Below, one piece after another: positions 43,134-51,907 of a stretch of DNA of 64,000 nucleotides. Positions within the stretch are counted from its first letter, which is position 1; each line of letters starts with the position of its first letter. The position numbers and the translations under genes are program-made. The notes under the pieces were generated by a model. The model was not told the DNA's origin and made no database searches. It saw only the letters and a program-made list of their open reading frames with translations. Origin of the DNA: JAJUJL01 sp041736465 (GTDB lineage: Bacteria > Chloroflexota > Anaerolineae > Anaerolineales > UBA4823); NCBI GenBank assembly GCA_041736465.1, contig JBGSTO010000685.1, positions 1-64,000 of the forward strand, in the 5' to 3' direction.

Positions 43134-44270
43134 TTATCCAGCTTGAAACAACTCCAAATACCTCTCCGCCAGCGCTTCCCAGCCATACGCCAATGCCCGC
43201 TGTCTGGATGCTGCTCCCATGCTGGCAACCAGGCTGCCATCCTGCGCAAACCTGCTCAAACAGCCGGCGAGCGCCTCCACATCTCCCCAGGCGTGGCTGA
43301 ACCCGTTCACACCCTCCTGCACAAGCGCACCGGTTCCGCCCGTGCGCGTGAGCACCACCGGCAGTCCGCAGCCCATCGCCTCCAACGCGGCCAGGGCCAT
43401 ACCTTCATTATAAGAGGGCAAAGCAAAAACGTGCGCCCGCTGCAGGTGCTCCTGGATGCATTCCCGCGCCACATAGCCGCTGAATTCCACCCGCCCGTTC
43501 AACCCCAGGCTGGAGGCTAACTGGCGGTATTCCTGCATGGCATCGCCATCACCTACCAGCTCCAGCCGAACATCGAGTCCTTCCTGCACCAGGCGGTGCA
43601 CTGCCTGGATCAGATGGCGCTGTCCTTTTCTTTCGATCAAGCGCGCCGAACAGACTACACGCAGTGGCCCATCCGGAGTAGGAGTGCTGGTGGGGGTAAA
43701 ATGCTCCAGGTCAACCCCATTTTCAATGATCTCCACCGGGAAAGTGGCATCCACCGCCCGGATCATCTCAACTTCCTCACGGCATTTGGCAATCACCCGC
43801 CTTGCCTTTTTCCAGATGCGGCGCAAGAGAGGTGTAATGATTGGATAAAGACGATCATACCGTTTTTCGAATCCGGGGATATCCGGCCCGCTCACCCAAA
43901 CGTAATACGGCAGCGCGAGCATGTCGCTCAACGCCAGTGAAACCGCCCCCGCTGGCACAGCCGACCAGGCGAAGGAGAAATCGTAGTGGTTGCTCCTATG
44001 CAAGCTCAAGGCTTTGAAAAACGCCTGGAAGGTGTATAAAGCCAGCTCACGGTTTGTGGAGTGGTGAATGTTTTTGTTCCAAACCGGCACTTTGAAGATG
44101 CGGATGCGCTCGGAAAACTGCTCGAATTCAACCTTGCCCCCAAGCGCCGACGTGATCAAGTCGATCTGCAAGCCGGGATGTCTCGAAAATTGTGCCAGCA
44201 GGGCCTGGTTGGCAGTACCCATACCCCCGCCCAGGGGGGGGAATTCGTTATCCAGCATCAGGATTTTCAT
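43134..44270 (-). CDS. GT4-family glycosyltransferase
   Basis: The 378-residue enzyme starts MKILMLDNEFPPLGGGMGTA, has VCSARLIERKGQRHLIQAV and VFALPSYNEGMALAALEAMGCGLPVV, with the NEGMALAALEAMG form of the GT4 site. ATG at 44270, four bases after the GtrB-like stop, is preferred over an upstream start inside that gene. It is one of three intact cytoplasmic GT4 enzymes of the locus. Confidence 0.92.
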   Translation of the reverse strand: MKILMLDNEFPPLGGGMGTANQALLAQFSRHPGLQIDLITSALGGKVEFEQFSERIRIFKVPVWNKNIHHSTNRELALYTFQAFFKALSLHRSNHYDFSFAWSAVPAGAVSLALSDMLALPYYVWVSGPDIPGFEKRYDRLYPIITPLLRRIWKKARRVIAKCREEVEMIRAVDATFPVEIIENGVDLEHFTPTSTPTPDGPLRVVCSARLIERKGQRHLIQAVHRLVQEGLDVRLELVGDGDAMQEYRQLASSLGLNGRVEFSGYVARECIQEHLQRAHVFALPSYNEGMALAALEAMGCGLPVVLTRTGGTGALVQEGVNGFSHAWGDVEALAGCLSRFAQDGSLVASMGAASRQRALAYGWEALAERYLELFQAG

Positions 44271-44274
44271 TGGC

Positions 44275-45408
44275 TTATCCCACACTGGAGCGGTACACCC
44301 CACGAACGACATATAGCGGCCGGCGTTTTACCTCTTCGAAGATGCGTCCCACATATTCCCCGATTACCCCTAGGGTAGTCAGCTGCAATCCTGCCAGGAA
44401 GAATATCGCCGTGATTGTCGTTGCAAATCCGGGCGGGTCCAGCCCGCGGGTGAATTTCTGGAATACATAAAAGATCGCCAGCAAAATTGAGAAAAACGAT
44501 GCTCCCAAGCCCAGGGTGCTGATCAGGCGCAGAGGAACGAAACTAAAAGATATCAACCCATCAAGAGCCAGGTAGATCAGGCGGTTGAAAGTAAACTTAG
44601 GCTTTCCGGCAAAGCGCCCGTCGCGATTGTAAGGCAGCCCCACCTGGTCCAACCCGACCCAGGAACGAATGCCGCGCACAAAACGGTTTCGCTCTGGCAT
44701 GCTGACCAGAATATCGACAACTTTACGGTCCATAATGCAAAAGTCACCTGCATCCAGAGGGATGTCGATATTTGCGATGCGCTGCAGCAAACGATAAAAG
44801 AGCGAGTAAGCGCTGCGTTTTAGCCAGCTCTCCTTGCGGGTGGCGCGGATGGCATACACGACGTCGTGCCCTTCACGCCATTTGGCAATGAATTCTGGCA
44901 GCACTTCTGGTGGGTCTTGCAGGTCTGCGTCCATGATAATCACCCCCCGGCCGCGGGCATGGTCCAGGCCTGCGCTAATGGCTACCTGGTGCCCAAAATT
45001 ACGCGCCAGCTCGACCACAAGCAGGTGCGAATCGTGAGCCGCCAGGGTTTTCATCAATTCCAGGCTGCCATCCCGGCTGCCATCGTCCACCCATACCAGC
45101 TCGTAATGCAAATCGAGACCCTGCAGCACTGCATTCAAGCGGCGATAGAGTTCGGGCAGGTTTTCCTGCTCGTTGAACACCGGCACGACCACAGTCAGAT
45201 CAGGTGGTTGCACCGCTCCATGCGGGTATCCTACTTGTCCGGCTGCCAATCCTTGCCCCGCAGCTAACACCGATTGGAGCCAGCGGCAGAACTGCAGCGC
45301 CGCCTGCGGGTCTTGCGTTGGAATCGATTCGACCAGCGGTTGGGGACCAGCTGTCGCGTATCTGTTTGGAGAAATCACTTCGGTTGGTTGAGCCAGAGAT
45401 TCGTTCAT
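44275..45408 (-). CDS. Polyprenyl-phosphate glycosyltransferase (DPM1/GtrB-like GT2)
   Basis: The 377-residue protein has an N-terminal extension of about 70 residues, a GT2 domain (LTVVVPVFNEQENLPELYRRL, VWVDDGSRDGSLELM, IIMDADLQDPPEVLPEF) and two C-terminal membrane helices typical of GtrB. It makes polyprenyl-phosphate sugar, the donor that GT-C enzymes use outside the membrane; this ties it to the many GT-C genes here. It is the first of the downstream soluble-transferase block; upstream 45409-45628 has only a lone TATAAT-like -10 (45560-45555). Confidence 0.92.
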   Translation of the reverse strand: MNESLAQPTEVISPNRYATAGPQPLVESIPTQDPQAALQFCRWLQSVLAAGQGLAAGQVGYPHGAVQPPDLTVVVPVFNEQENLPELYRRLNAVLQGLDLHYELVWVDDGSRDGSLELMKTLAAHDSHLLVVELARNFGHQVAISAGLDHARGRGVIIMDADLQDPPEVLPEFIAKWREGHDVVYAIRATRKESWLKRSAYSLFYRLLQRIANIDIPLDAGDFCIMDRKVVDILVSMPERNRFVRGIRSWVGLDQVGLPYNRDGRFAGKPKFTFNRLIYLALDGLISFSFVPLRLISTLGLGASFFSILLAIFYVFQKFTRGLDPPGFATTITAIFFLAGLQLTTLGVIGEYVGRIFEEVKRRPLYVVRGVYRSSVG

Positions 45409-45628
45409 GGGCTTCTTTCGGGGTGCTTAGAGCATATTAGCTCGCCAGATCGTTCCCGCGCTCCGCCATTGTGACAAGCCAATTCAGGCTTGCACCATTG
45501 CGCTCAGGCAAGGTCATTCTGTGCCCCTCTGCCGGGTTGCGTAGGTCAAAATCGATTATATACCCGCAATGTTTATTTTCATCTGCCGCCAGGTTTTCAA
45601 TATTGATAGCCCCCTGCGAGCCCGGCTT

Positions 45629-47113
45629 TCAGCGCCGGTAATAAACGACCGCCAGCTCATCACGAAAAACTTCCCGCCAATCGGGCGTCAGTGCCAGCAC
45701 CCTGTCAAGGGTCGAGCCATTCTCGATCAGTATCACCCCCACCTGATAACTTTCTATCACGTTCTGCCAGCCCGTTTCGGCACGTGCCACTTTCAGCCAC
45801 TGCGAGATGATCTCGTCATTGTATAAATCCGTCCGCCCGTCGATGAAAACCGGGTGCTGTGGTAATGCCCAGATCAAATACCCACCCCAATTATATGAGT
45901 TGAACAGCCTGCCAGCAGGTTGGTCCTCACGGATAAATTCAACCGCGCTCAGCGGCAGAATTTTCCCCAGTGCCTGCCAATTGACAGATTCTGGGTAGAT
46001 ACTGATACCCTTGATAGAAACCGCTGCCATCAGAAGGATCAGCAGAAATGCATTGACCCATTTTTGAAGCTTTGTCGGCGCAGATGGAGCAGCCTGCCGC
46101 AGGCCCAACCAGCGGTTCACGAGAGACAGTGCAGGTTCTGCGTGGCGTATGATCACAAGAGGCGCCGCCAGTGCAAATAATGCCACGTTACGACCTGCCA
46201 GCAAACCCATGTACGCAAATCCCGCCGCCAGCAAGAAATCGCTCAATGCCAGGCGGCGGCGAGATGCCCCCACCACTCCCAGGGTCAGCAGCAGCAGCCA
46301 GGCAAATGGCTGGACAGACAGATTATGAAAATCTGGCGATTGCCATTCCTGGATGTAAGCACGCAGTGCCCCTATTCCCACCGTTTCGAAGGGATAAAGC
46401 AGTAATTGTGGACCTACCGGCGTGAGGCACGCACCAATCGCCAGCAGCAGGCCGATGAATATCAGGCGCTTCATGGGTTGGAGTGTATTTGCAGTTGTGG
46501 ATATTTGAGGAATCGCTTGAGGCTTATATCGCTTGACGAGCGCAGGAACCATACCCCAGGCAGCATCCGCAGCATACACCCCCCATAGCAGGAAACCTAC
46601 CACGAACCCCCCGTGGCTGTTCGCCCAGAGCACCATCAACACCGGCAAGAGCATTAAGCGATCCTTCTGCCGCCAGCGGAAATCCTCCAACAACCACAAG
46701 AAAAGCGCTGCCAACACAAAGGTGATCAGGTAGGGGCGCGCCGCCCAATAAACTCCGGAAGCAGCTGCCGCAGCAACGGTCACGAAAGCGCGCAGGAATA
46801 CGCCGCCTGATAAAGCTCGCCAGAGGCATGCAAATGCCAGCGTCACCATACCGGCAGTCCATAAGTTCAGCCCACCCAGGCCAAATACCTGGTAAATGGC
46901 ATACATGGGCGCTTCCACGATCCAACCCGGGTACTGCCACGGCTGTCCGTAACGTGTGTAGGAAAATATGTCTGTGGACAGAATGGCTTTATTTTCAATA
47001 ATCCATTTCCCGGCGCGTAAATGCCACCAGGTGTCGGTATCCACAGAAATGCGCGCTGCCATGGCAAACACAGCCAGCATGCTGATCCAAAATACCAGGC
47101 GTCGAATGCTCAT
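45629..47113 (-). CDS. GT-C-type membrane protein
   Basis: The 494-residue polytopic protein's first loop reads VDTDTWWHLRAGKWIIENKAILSTDIFSYTRYGQPW, a D-T-W-W-H-L motif recurrent in uncharacterised GT-C-like proteins, with a C-terminal soluble part holding FIDGRTDLYNDE. It probably transfers a sugar outside the membrane but the family has no proven function. It starts in an ATGA overlap with the next upstream gene. Confidence 0.75.
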   Translation of the reverse strand: MSIRRLVFWISMLAVFAMAARISVDTDTWWHLRAGKWIIENKAILSTDIFSYTRYGQPWQYPGWIVEAPMYAIYQVFGLGGLNLWTAGMVTLAFACLWRALSGGVFLRAFVTVAAAAASGVYWAARPYLITFVLAALFLWLLEDFRWRQKDRLMLLPVLMVLWANSHGGFVVGFLLWGVYAADAAWGMVPALVKRYKPQAIPQISTTANTLQPMKRLIFIGLLLAIGACLTPVGPQLLLYPFETVGIGALRAYIQEWQSPDFHNLSVQPFAWLLLLTLGVVGASRRRLALSDFLLAAGFAYMGLLAGRNVALFALAAPLVIIRHAEPALSLVNRWLGLRQAAPSAPTKLQKWVNAFLLILLMAAVSIKGISIYPESVNWQALGKILPLSAVEFIREDQPAGRLFNSYNWGGYLIWALPQHPVFIDGRTDLYNDEIISQWLKVARAETGWQNVIESYQVGVILIENGSTLDRVLALTPDWREVFRDELAVVYYRR

Positions 47114-48060
47114 GATTGGGTCTTCTCCACATCAACCGGGAGCCATCTTTCCCGGGCAGGTATCAGCAGCCACACTGCCAGTGGAAACAGGATCGCCAGG
47201 CGCATCAGGCTGCTGCCATAAGCGCCCGCTGCCAGGCCCGATATCCAGGCCGCCGCCCAAAGTGCTGCTCGCTTCCACCCGCGCACGCTCCCCAAAGCCG
47301 GCAGCAGCAAGTAAAGGTGATTGGGCATCAGGTAAGGGGTGAGCAGAAGACCCGCCGCCAGCAAGCGCATGGGGTTGGCGCCGGAGAATGGCAGCAGAAC
47401 CGCGCCCAGCACTGCGATCGGCCAGCCCAGGTTGTACCAGCCAATCGCTAAAGATTTCTCGGTTAACGGCTCAATCCACGAAAACATATTTGCTGGCCAC
47501 CACCCCCAGATTACCAGAGAGATCACACCGATCCCCGCGCCCCATATGAACCACTGCCGGCGCGCCAGCAACACCCACCCCGTCAGGTTGGGTTTGAATA
47601 AAACTAGCGCTGCTCCGGGCGGAAGCAGCAGCATTCCGATCAGCATCAATCCTTCGATACTCCCCAGGTAAAGGTTTATAAACACCTGCGGTGTTAGCAG
47701 AGCCATTGCACAGGCCAACAGCCGGGTTGGAATGGCCTCTCCCAGCGCCTGCCGGTAAACAAAGACAGCCAGGGCAACCAGCAGCAGGCTGTTCACCAGC
47801 GACAGGCCTGCCCGCCAGGGAAGCTGCACCAGCGGCGACAGCAGAAGACTCGTCCAGGGTGGATAAAATTCGATCCGATTCGCAAAGAACCAGTAGTACC
47901 AATCCCAACCGACCATCGGAAGCCGGTGTACCAGCGGCCATACCAACACCCCTCCAACCAGACTGGCGGCTGCCGGTCGCCAATCAAAGCACTCTTCTTG
48001 AAACCAGGCCTGCCAGGCGACGCGCAGTGAGGTGAAAACCGGTACCAACCTGGCACTCAT
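47110..48060 (-). CDS. Short GT87/DUF2029-like membrane protein
   Basis: The 316-residue polytopic protein has the loop WDWYYWFFANRIEFYPPWTSLLLSP and the segment ALVLFKPNLTGWVLLARR, the KPN/KPQ element of GT87-like proteins. It is shorter than its neighbours in the locus. It overlaps the genes on both sides by 4 bp, so all three are probably translated together. Function inferred only from family shape. Confidence 0.7.
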   Translation of the reverse strand: MSARLVPVFTSLRVAWQAWFQEECFDWRPAAASLVGGVLVWPLVHRLPMVGWDWYYWFFANRIEFYPPWTSLLLSPLVQLPWRAGLSLVNSLLLVALAVFVYRQALGEAIPTRLLACAMALLTPQVFINLYLGSIEGLMLIGMLLLPPGAALVLFKPNLTGWVLLARRQWFIWGAGIGVISLVIWGWWPANMFSWIEPLTEKSLAIGWYNLGWPIAVLGAVLLPFSGANPMRLLAAGLLLTPYLMPNHLYLLLPALGSVRGWKRAALWAAAWISGLAAGAYGSSLMRLAILFPLAVWLLIPARERWLPVDVEKTQS

Positions 48061-49658
48061 GGCGTTATCCCGATCCCCAGCTGCCAGGGGCGCACAGGCT
48101 GGGAGAGGCGATAATACACCCTGTAAGGGCCAATTACCTTCACCTGATAAGCAACGTTCAGTTCCGACAGCCCTTTCACAACGCGATCTTCCAGAGCAGG
48201 GTTGCTGGTCAGGATATATGCCGTTTGAGGGCTGGCGTTTGCAGCTTCGGTATAGGCAGGCAAGCGATTATCCTGAGGGGATAGGGCGAGATTATTTTTA
48301 TAGGGGAGGCTGGGAGCAAATATCAGATTCTCCTGAGACAAATAAGCCAGTCTGAAGGTTACCCAATAATGGCTGTATCCGCGGCTTTCTCCCCGTTCGG
48401 TTAAGAAAGCGATCAGCTCCGCATCATGCCGGTTGTCAAAGCGGGTGATGGGGTCAAACTGAGTGGTCAAACCATCTTGCGAGAGCGCGGCCCGTCCAGT
48501 TTGCACTGCTTGAAAAAACAAAGCTGCCAATAATAAAGCTATCCCCCAGGCTGTATGCTGCCGCGTGGCGGCAGCAATCGTCCAGGCCAGCAGCAGAGTA
48601 ACCGGTATGCACAGAGGCAGCAGGTATCTGCCCGTAGCATCCACACCGAAACGGCTGAACAGGAAAATCACCAGAAATACGAACACCAGCGTGGTAATGA
48701 GCAGCGCCCCGGTGCCTATGTTCAAACCCCCGGAATTTCGCAATTTTCTTTTGATCTCTACTCCGAGGAAGATGAACGGACCAATAAACAGCAGGGATCC
48801 CCACACCGTTAGAAGCGGCGGAGCCAGCTCTGCCTGCCACGGGAAGCGAATACCCGCCAGTGCAGGCAGCCCGACCAGCAAGAGCCCTGTCAAGCGCATC
48901 CACAGCGTCGAATTTCCATACTGCTCACCCGTGAATGCAGCCAGCGCAGCCCAGCCGTGGTGCAGGTTATACACCCACCACGGGCTGCTGCCAATCAAGA
49001 ACGCAGTACCAGCTAAGTTCAAGAAACCTACCCTAATTGGTCGCAGCTTCAACAGGATGATAACCGCCGCCGGCAGTGCGAAAACCACAAACAAACCTGA
49101 CACCCAAAACCCCACCCCGCTGCACAATCCCAAAACAGCCCATACAGACCAGTTCGAATGCCAGGTTCCATTTGCGATTCGATTTGCCAGCCACAGCACC
49201 AACACCCCCAAAGCCATCAGTTCTCCATATCCCCCTAAAGAAGCCGTCGTATAAGTCACAACATAGACGGCCGGTATGGCAAGCAGCCAGACTGCCACAC
49301 CGGCTGGCAGAGGATTCGCAAACACATCCAGGGCCAGCCGCCAGAATACCAGCATAAAACTCAGGTACAAAACCAGCTGCACGATGCGAACAGCAAGCAC
49401 GCCTTCGCCGATCAGGCGGAATGCGCCTGCCACCAGCCAGGCGTCCAGACTCCCCAGGTACGCCTGCCCATAAAAAAAGACTGGGCGCTGACCCTGTAAA
49501 ATGTGGCGCGCCATCAATGCCACAACGGCTTCATCGCTGTTGAAAGGCACACTACCCCGGGCCAACAGCCAGGCGCGCAGGCTGGCTGCCGTTGCTGCCG
49601 CACCCAAAGGCGCAGCCCAGCCTGGCAGGTGAGCGGCAGCCCGGCTGGGGCTATGCAT
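48057..49658 (-). CDS. GT39-like membrane glycosyltransferase
   Basis: The 533-residue GT-C protein has the first loop GSVPFNSDEAVVALMARHILQGQ with Asp-Glu in the catalytic position, FFYGQAYLGSLDAWLVAGAF, and a soluble C-terminal domain of about 130 residues. It is the first gene of the glycan gene train on this strand; a 187-bp gap with the rpoD terminator lies upstream. No clear promoter was found. Confidence 0.8.
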   Translation of the reverse strand: MHSPSRAAAHLPGWAAPLGAAATAASLRAWLLARGSVPFNSDEAVVALMARHILQGQRPVFFYGQAYLGSLDAWLVAGAFRLIGEGVLAVRIVQLVLYLSFMLVFWRLALDVFANPLPAGVAVWLLAIPAVYVVTYTTASLGGYGELMALGVLVLWLANRIANGTWHSNWSVWAVLGLCSGVGFWVSGLFVVFALPAAVIILLKLRPIRVGFLNLAGTAFLIGSSPWWVYNLHHGWAALAAFTGEQYGNSTLWMRLTGLLLVGLPALAGIRFPWQAELAPPLLTVWGSLLFIGPFIFLGVEIKRKLRNSGGLNIGTGALLITTLVFVFLVIFLFSRFGVDATGRYLLPLCIPVTLLLAWTIAAATRQHTAWGIALLLAALFFQAVQTGRAALSQDGLTTQFDPITRFDNRHDAELIAFLTERGESRGYSHYWVTFRLAYLSQENLIFAPSLPYKNNLALSPQDNRLPAYTEAANASPQTAYILTSNPALEDRVVKGLSELNVAYQVKVIGPYRVYYRLSQPVRPWQLGIGITP

Positions 49659-49778
49659 ACAACTGCATCCAGATCACAGCAGGCATATTCTCAAGCATAT
49701 CGGAAGGCATCGCCCTAGTATTGTAATCCTTCAGCCGTCATTCGCCGCCGCGGAAGAGTCCCGAAGGCTTTACAGTTT

Positions 49779-49821
49779 TGAAAACGAAAAAGCGCACCGG
49801 CATGCTTCTCCAGTGCGCTTA
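49779..49821 (-). terminator. Rho-independent terminator after rpoD
   Basis: Stem AGCGCAC (49791-49797) with GTGCGCT (49813-49819), extended by GG/CC, is followed on the minus strand by TTTTTCGTTTTC. It ends rpoD transcription before the glycan genes. Confidence 0.9.
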
Positions 49822-49845
49822 TCTTTGGATTGGTTTTTAGCTCGA

Positions 49846-51060
49846 TCAGCCCAGATATTCGCGTAGTTTACGGCGGATTGCCGGATGGCGAAGCCGGCTG
49901 AGCGCCTGGGCTTCAATTTGACGTACACGCTCGCGCGTCACGCCCATTTTTCGACCAACTTCTTCCAACGTATAAGCCTGTCCATCCAGTAACCCGTAGC
50001 GGAGCTGTAAGATCCGAACTTCACGTGGCGGCAGCCCGTTCAACACGCTCTCCAGGTGCTCGCGCAGTAAATTGTAGGTGGCAGACTCATCCGGAGCAGC
50101 CACTTCCTCATCCTGAATGAAATCACCCAGTACCGAGTCTTCTTCATCGTCCGTAGGCGTCTCCAGGGAAAGCGGGCGGCGCGCCACCTGAATCATATTC
50201 TCGACTTTTTGCGGCGTGACATCCAACGCGTCGGCCAATTCTTCCACCGAAGGGTCCCGTCCCAGGCGTTGTGTCAATTGGTGCTGGACGCGCAGCAGCT
50301 TGTTGATCTGGTCGCCCATATGGACGGGGACACGAATGGTGCGCCCCTGGTCTGCAATTGCGCGCGTCACCGCCTGACGAATCCACCAGGTTGCATAAGT
50401 GCTGAATTTGTGACCCCGGCGATAGTCAAATTTCTTTGCGGCTCGGATCAGTCCGATATTGCCTTCTTGAATCAGGTCCAGGAAAGGTACGCCGCGCCCC
50501 ATGTATTTTTTTGCTACACTGATCACCAGGCGGGAATTTGCCGTAATCAAATGCTCGCGTGCTGCCCACCCGTCTTCGATCAAGCGCTGCAGTTCTACAC
50601 GGTGGCGTGGGCTTACATTGCCGCGTGCCAGCTCCTCACGCGCCAACCTGCCGCGCTCGATACGCTGCGCAAGGTCCACTTCTTCTTCTGCAGTCAGGAG
50701 AGGGACTCGACCAACTTCCTTGAGATACAAACCGATCGTATCGTCTGTGTCAATATTCGCCAGGTAGTTATCATCCACCGCAAGTTCCTGGGTGGGTTCC
50801 TCTTCAGGCTCATCCTCAGTTAATTCCTCTTCAGTGGGGCCACCTGGTACCGGCTCATCTACATATACAATACCAGCGCTGATCAATGCCGCGAAGGCCT
50901 CTTCCAACTGATCGACATCTTGCTCGGCCTCCGGAAAGAAAGCCAGGATATCATCGATGGTTACATAGGATTTTTGACGTCCGAGCTCGATCAAACGTGC
51001 AATTGCAGGATGCTCGTCATCGCGCTCCTCAATTGCATTCAACAAATCATCATCAATCAT
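49846..51060 (-). CDS. rpoD: Primary RNA polymerase sigma factor
   Basis: The 404-residue sigma-70 has a region 1.1-like N-terminus (SYVTIDDILAFFPEAEQDVD), an acidic linker, region 1.2 (DDTIGLYLKEVGRVPLLTAEEE), region 2 (LDLIQEGNIGLIRAAKKFDY, YATWWIRQAVTRAIADQGRT), region 3 and region 4 with VTRERVRQIEAQALSRLRHP. It is the housekeeping sigma that reads the TTGACA/TATAAT promoters seen elsewhere in the window. It has its own promoter and terminator and is monocistronic. Confidence 0.97.
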   Translation of the reverse strand: MIDDDLLNAIEERDDEHPAIARLIELGRQKSYVTIDDILAFFPEAEQDVDQLEEAFAALISAGIVYVDEPVPGGPTEEELTEDEPEEEPTQELAVDDNYLANIDTDDTIGLYLKEVGRVPLLTAEEEVDLAQRIERGRLAREELARGNVSPRHRVELQRLIEDGWAAREHLITANSRLVISVAKKYMGRGVPFLDLIQEGNIGLIRAAKKFDYRRGHKFSTYATWWIRQAVTRAIADQGRTIRVPVHMGDQINKLLRVQHQLTQRLGRDPSVEELADALDVTPQKVENMIQVARRPLSLETPTDDEEDSVLGDFIQDEEVAAPDESATYNLLREHLESVLNGLPPREVRILQLRYGLLDGQAYTLEEVGRKMGVTRERVRQIEAQALSRLRHPAIRRKLREYLG

Positions 51061-51162
51061 TCGATCTCCAAAGTTATCATTCCCTTCAACAAGAAGCGCT
51101 CATGCAGTCCTCGAACCGGTGATTCCGTTGGCTAACCTCATTGCTGGGAATTTCATTAATTC

Positions 51163-51191
51163 AGCATACACTTTTTTTAACATAAAATCAA
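51163..51191 (-). promoter_or_regulatory. Promoter of rpoD
   Basis: Minus-strand TTGATT (51191-51186) and TATGCT (51168-51163), spacer 17 bp, leaving an approximately 100-base leader. Confidence 0.5.
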
Positions 51192-51235
51192 GTACATAAT
51201 CTGTGGATTTTCTCACAAAATGAAAGATAAGCCAC

Positions 51236-51853
51236 CTAAGGAACCGGTGTTTGCGTGTTTGCGCCCCCGCCCGGAGTGCCTGCTTCGGCGGTCGGGCTGA
51301 TCAGCGGAGTAGGAGTCACCAGTATCGTGGGATCCGACAACAGGCTTAACACTGATTCGATGTTGAAGGTACTCACAACGAACAAGCTGCCCTGCTGATT
51401 TTGAACGTAATATCCGCTGCCGGTTGGCGTTTTTGAGCCAAAACGCAAGATTTGCTCTCGGCTGTCATTGGATCTCAGTGTAAGCGTATACGCTGCTGGC
51501 GACAAACCCAACTGCTCGATGCCTACCCTGGTTTCTAATATGCTCAAAGCCTGCAGACTGGTGATCGAAGTGATTACATTCTCCAGCGCCGGCAAACTGC
51601 CGACCTGCTTCTCAACCGGCTCGAGCAGCTGCCAAGTCCCCAGGGCATTCTTGTCCAGAATAATCAGCTCACCTTCAGCGCTCTCTAATTGAATCTGCCG
51701 CAGTAAGCCAGCCTCGATCTCAACCATCTGCGGGCGTGGAGTCGGTAAAGGGGTCTCCGTTTCCTGTGAACCGGTGCGGTTGGTGTAGATCGCAACACCC
51801 AGCAGGATTACAAATACAGTCAGGAATATCCAGGTCGAACGCCGGATCATCAT
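51236..51853 (-). CDS. DUF4340 domain protein
   Basis: The 205-residue protein has an N-terminal membrane anchor (WIFLTVFVILLGVAIY) and an extracytoplasmic DUF4340 domain with GTWQLLEPVEKQVGSLPALENVI and YVQNQQGSLFVVSTFNIESVLSL. DUF4340 proteins occur with GldG-type ABC exporters, as here, 54 bp after the GldG-like gene; their job is unknown. ATG at 51853 is used; the next codon is also ATG. Confidence 0.85.
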   Translation of the reverse strand: MMIRRSTWIFLTVFVILLGVAIYTNRTGSQETETPLPTPRPQMVEIEAGLLRQIQLESAEGELIILDKNALGTWQLLEPVEKQVGSLPALENVITSITSLQALSILETRVGIEQLGLSPAAYTLTLRSNDSREQILRFGSKTPTGSGYYVQNQQGSLFVVSTFNIESVLSLLSDPTILVTPTPLISPTAEAGTPGGGANTQTPVP

Positions 51854-51907
51854 AGCCTCATCAGCATTACAGCTATCAACACATTAAATTGCAGCCATTT
51901 GTGCGTA

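Noticed and set aside
27567..49658. Glycan locus as a mobile island
   Set aside because: No integrase, transposase, terminal repeats or tRNA at either end; the only sign of exchange is the GT4 remnant.
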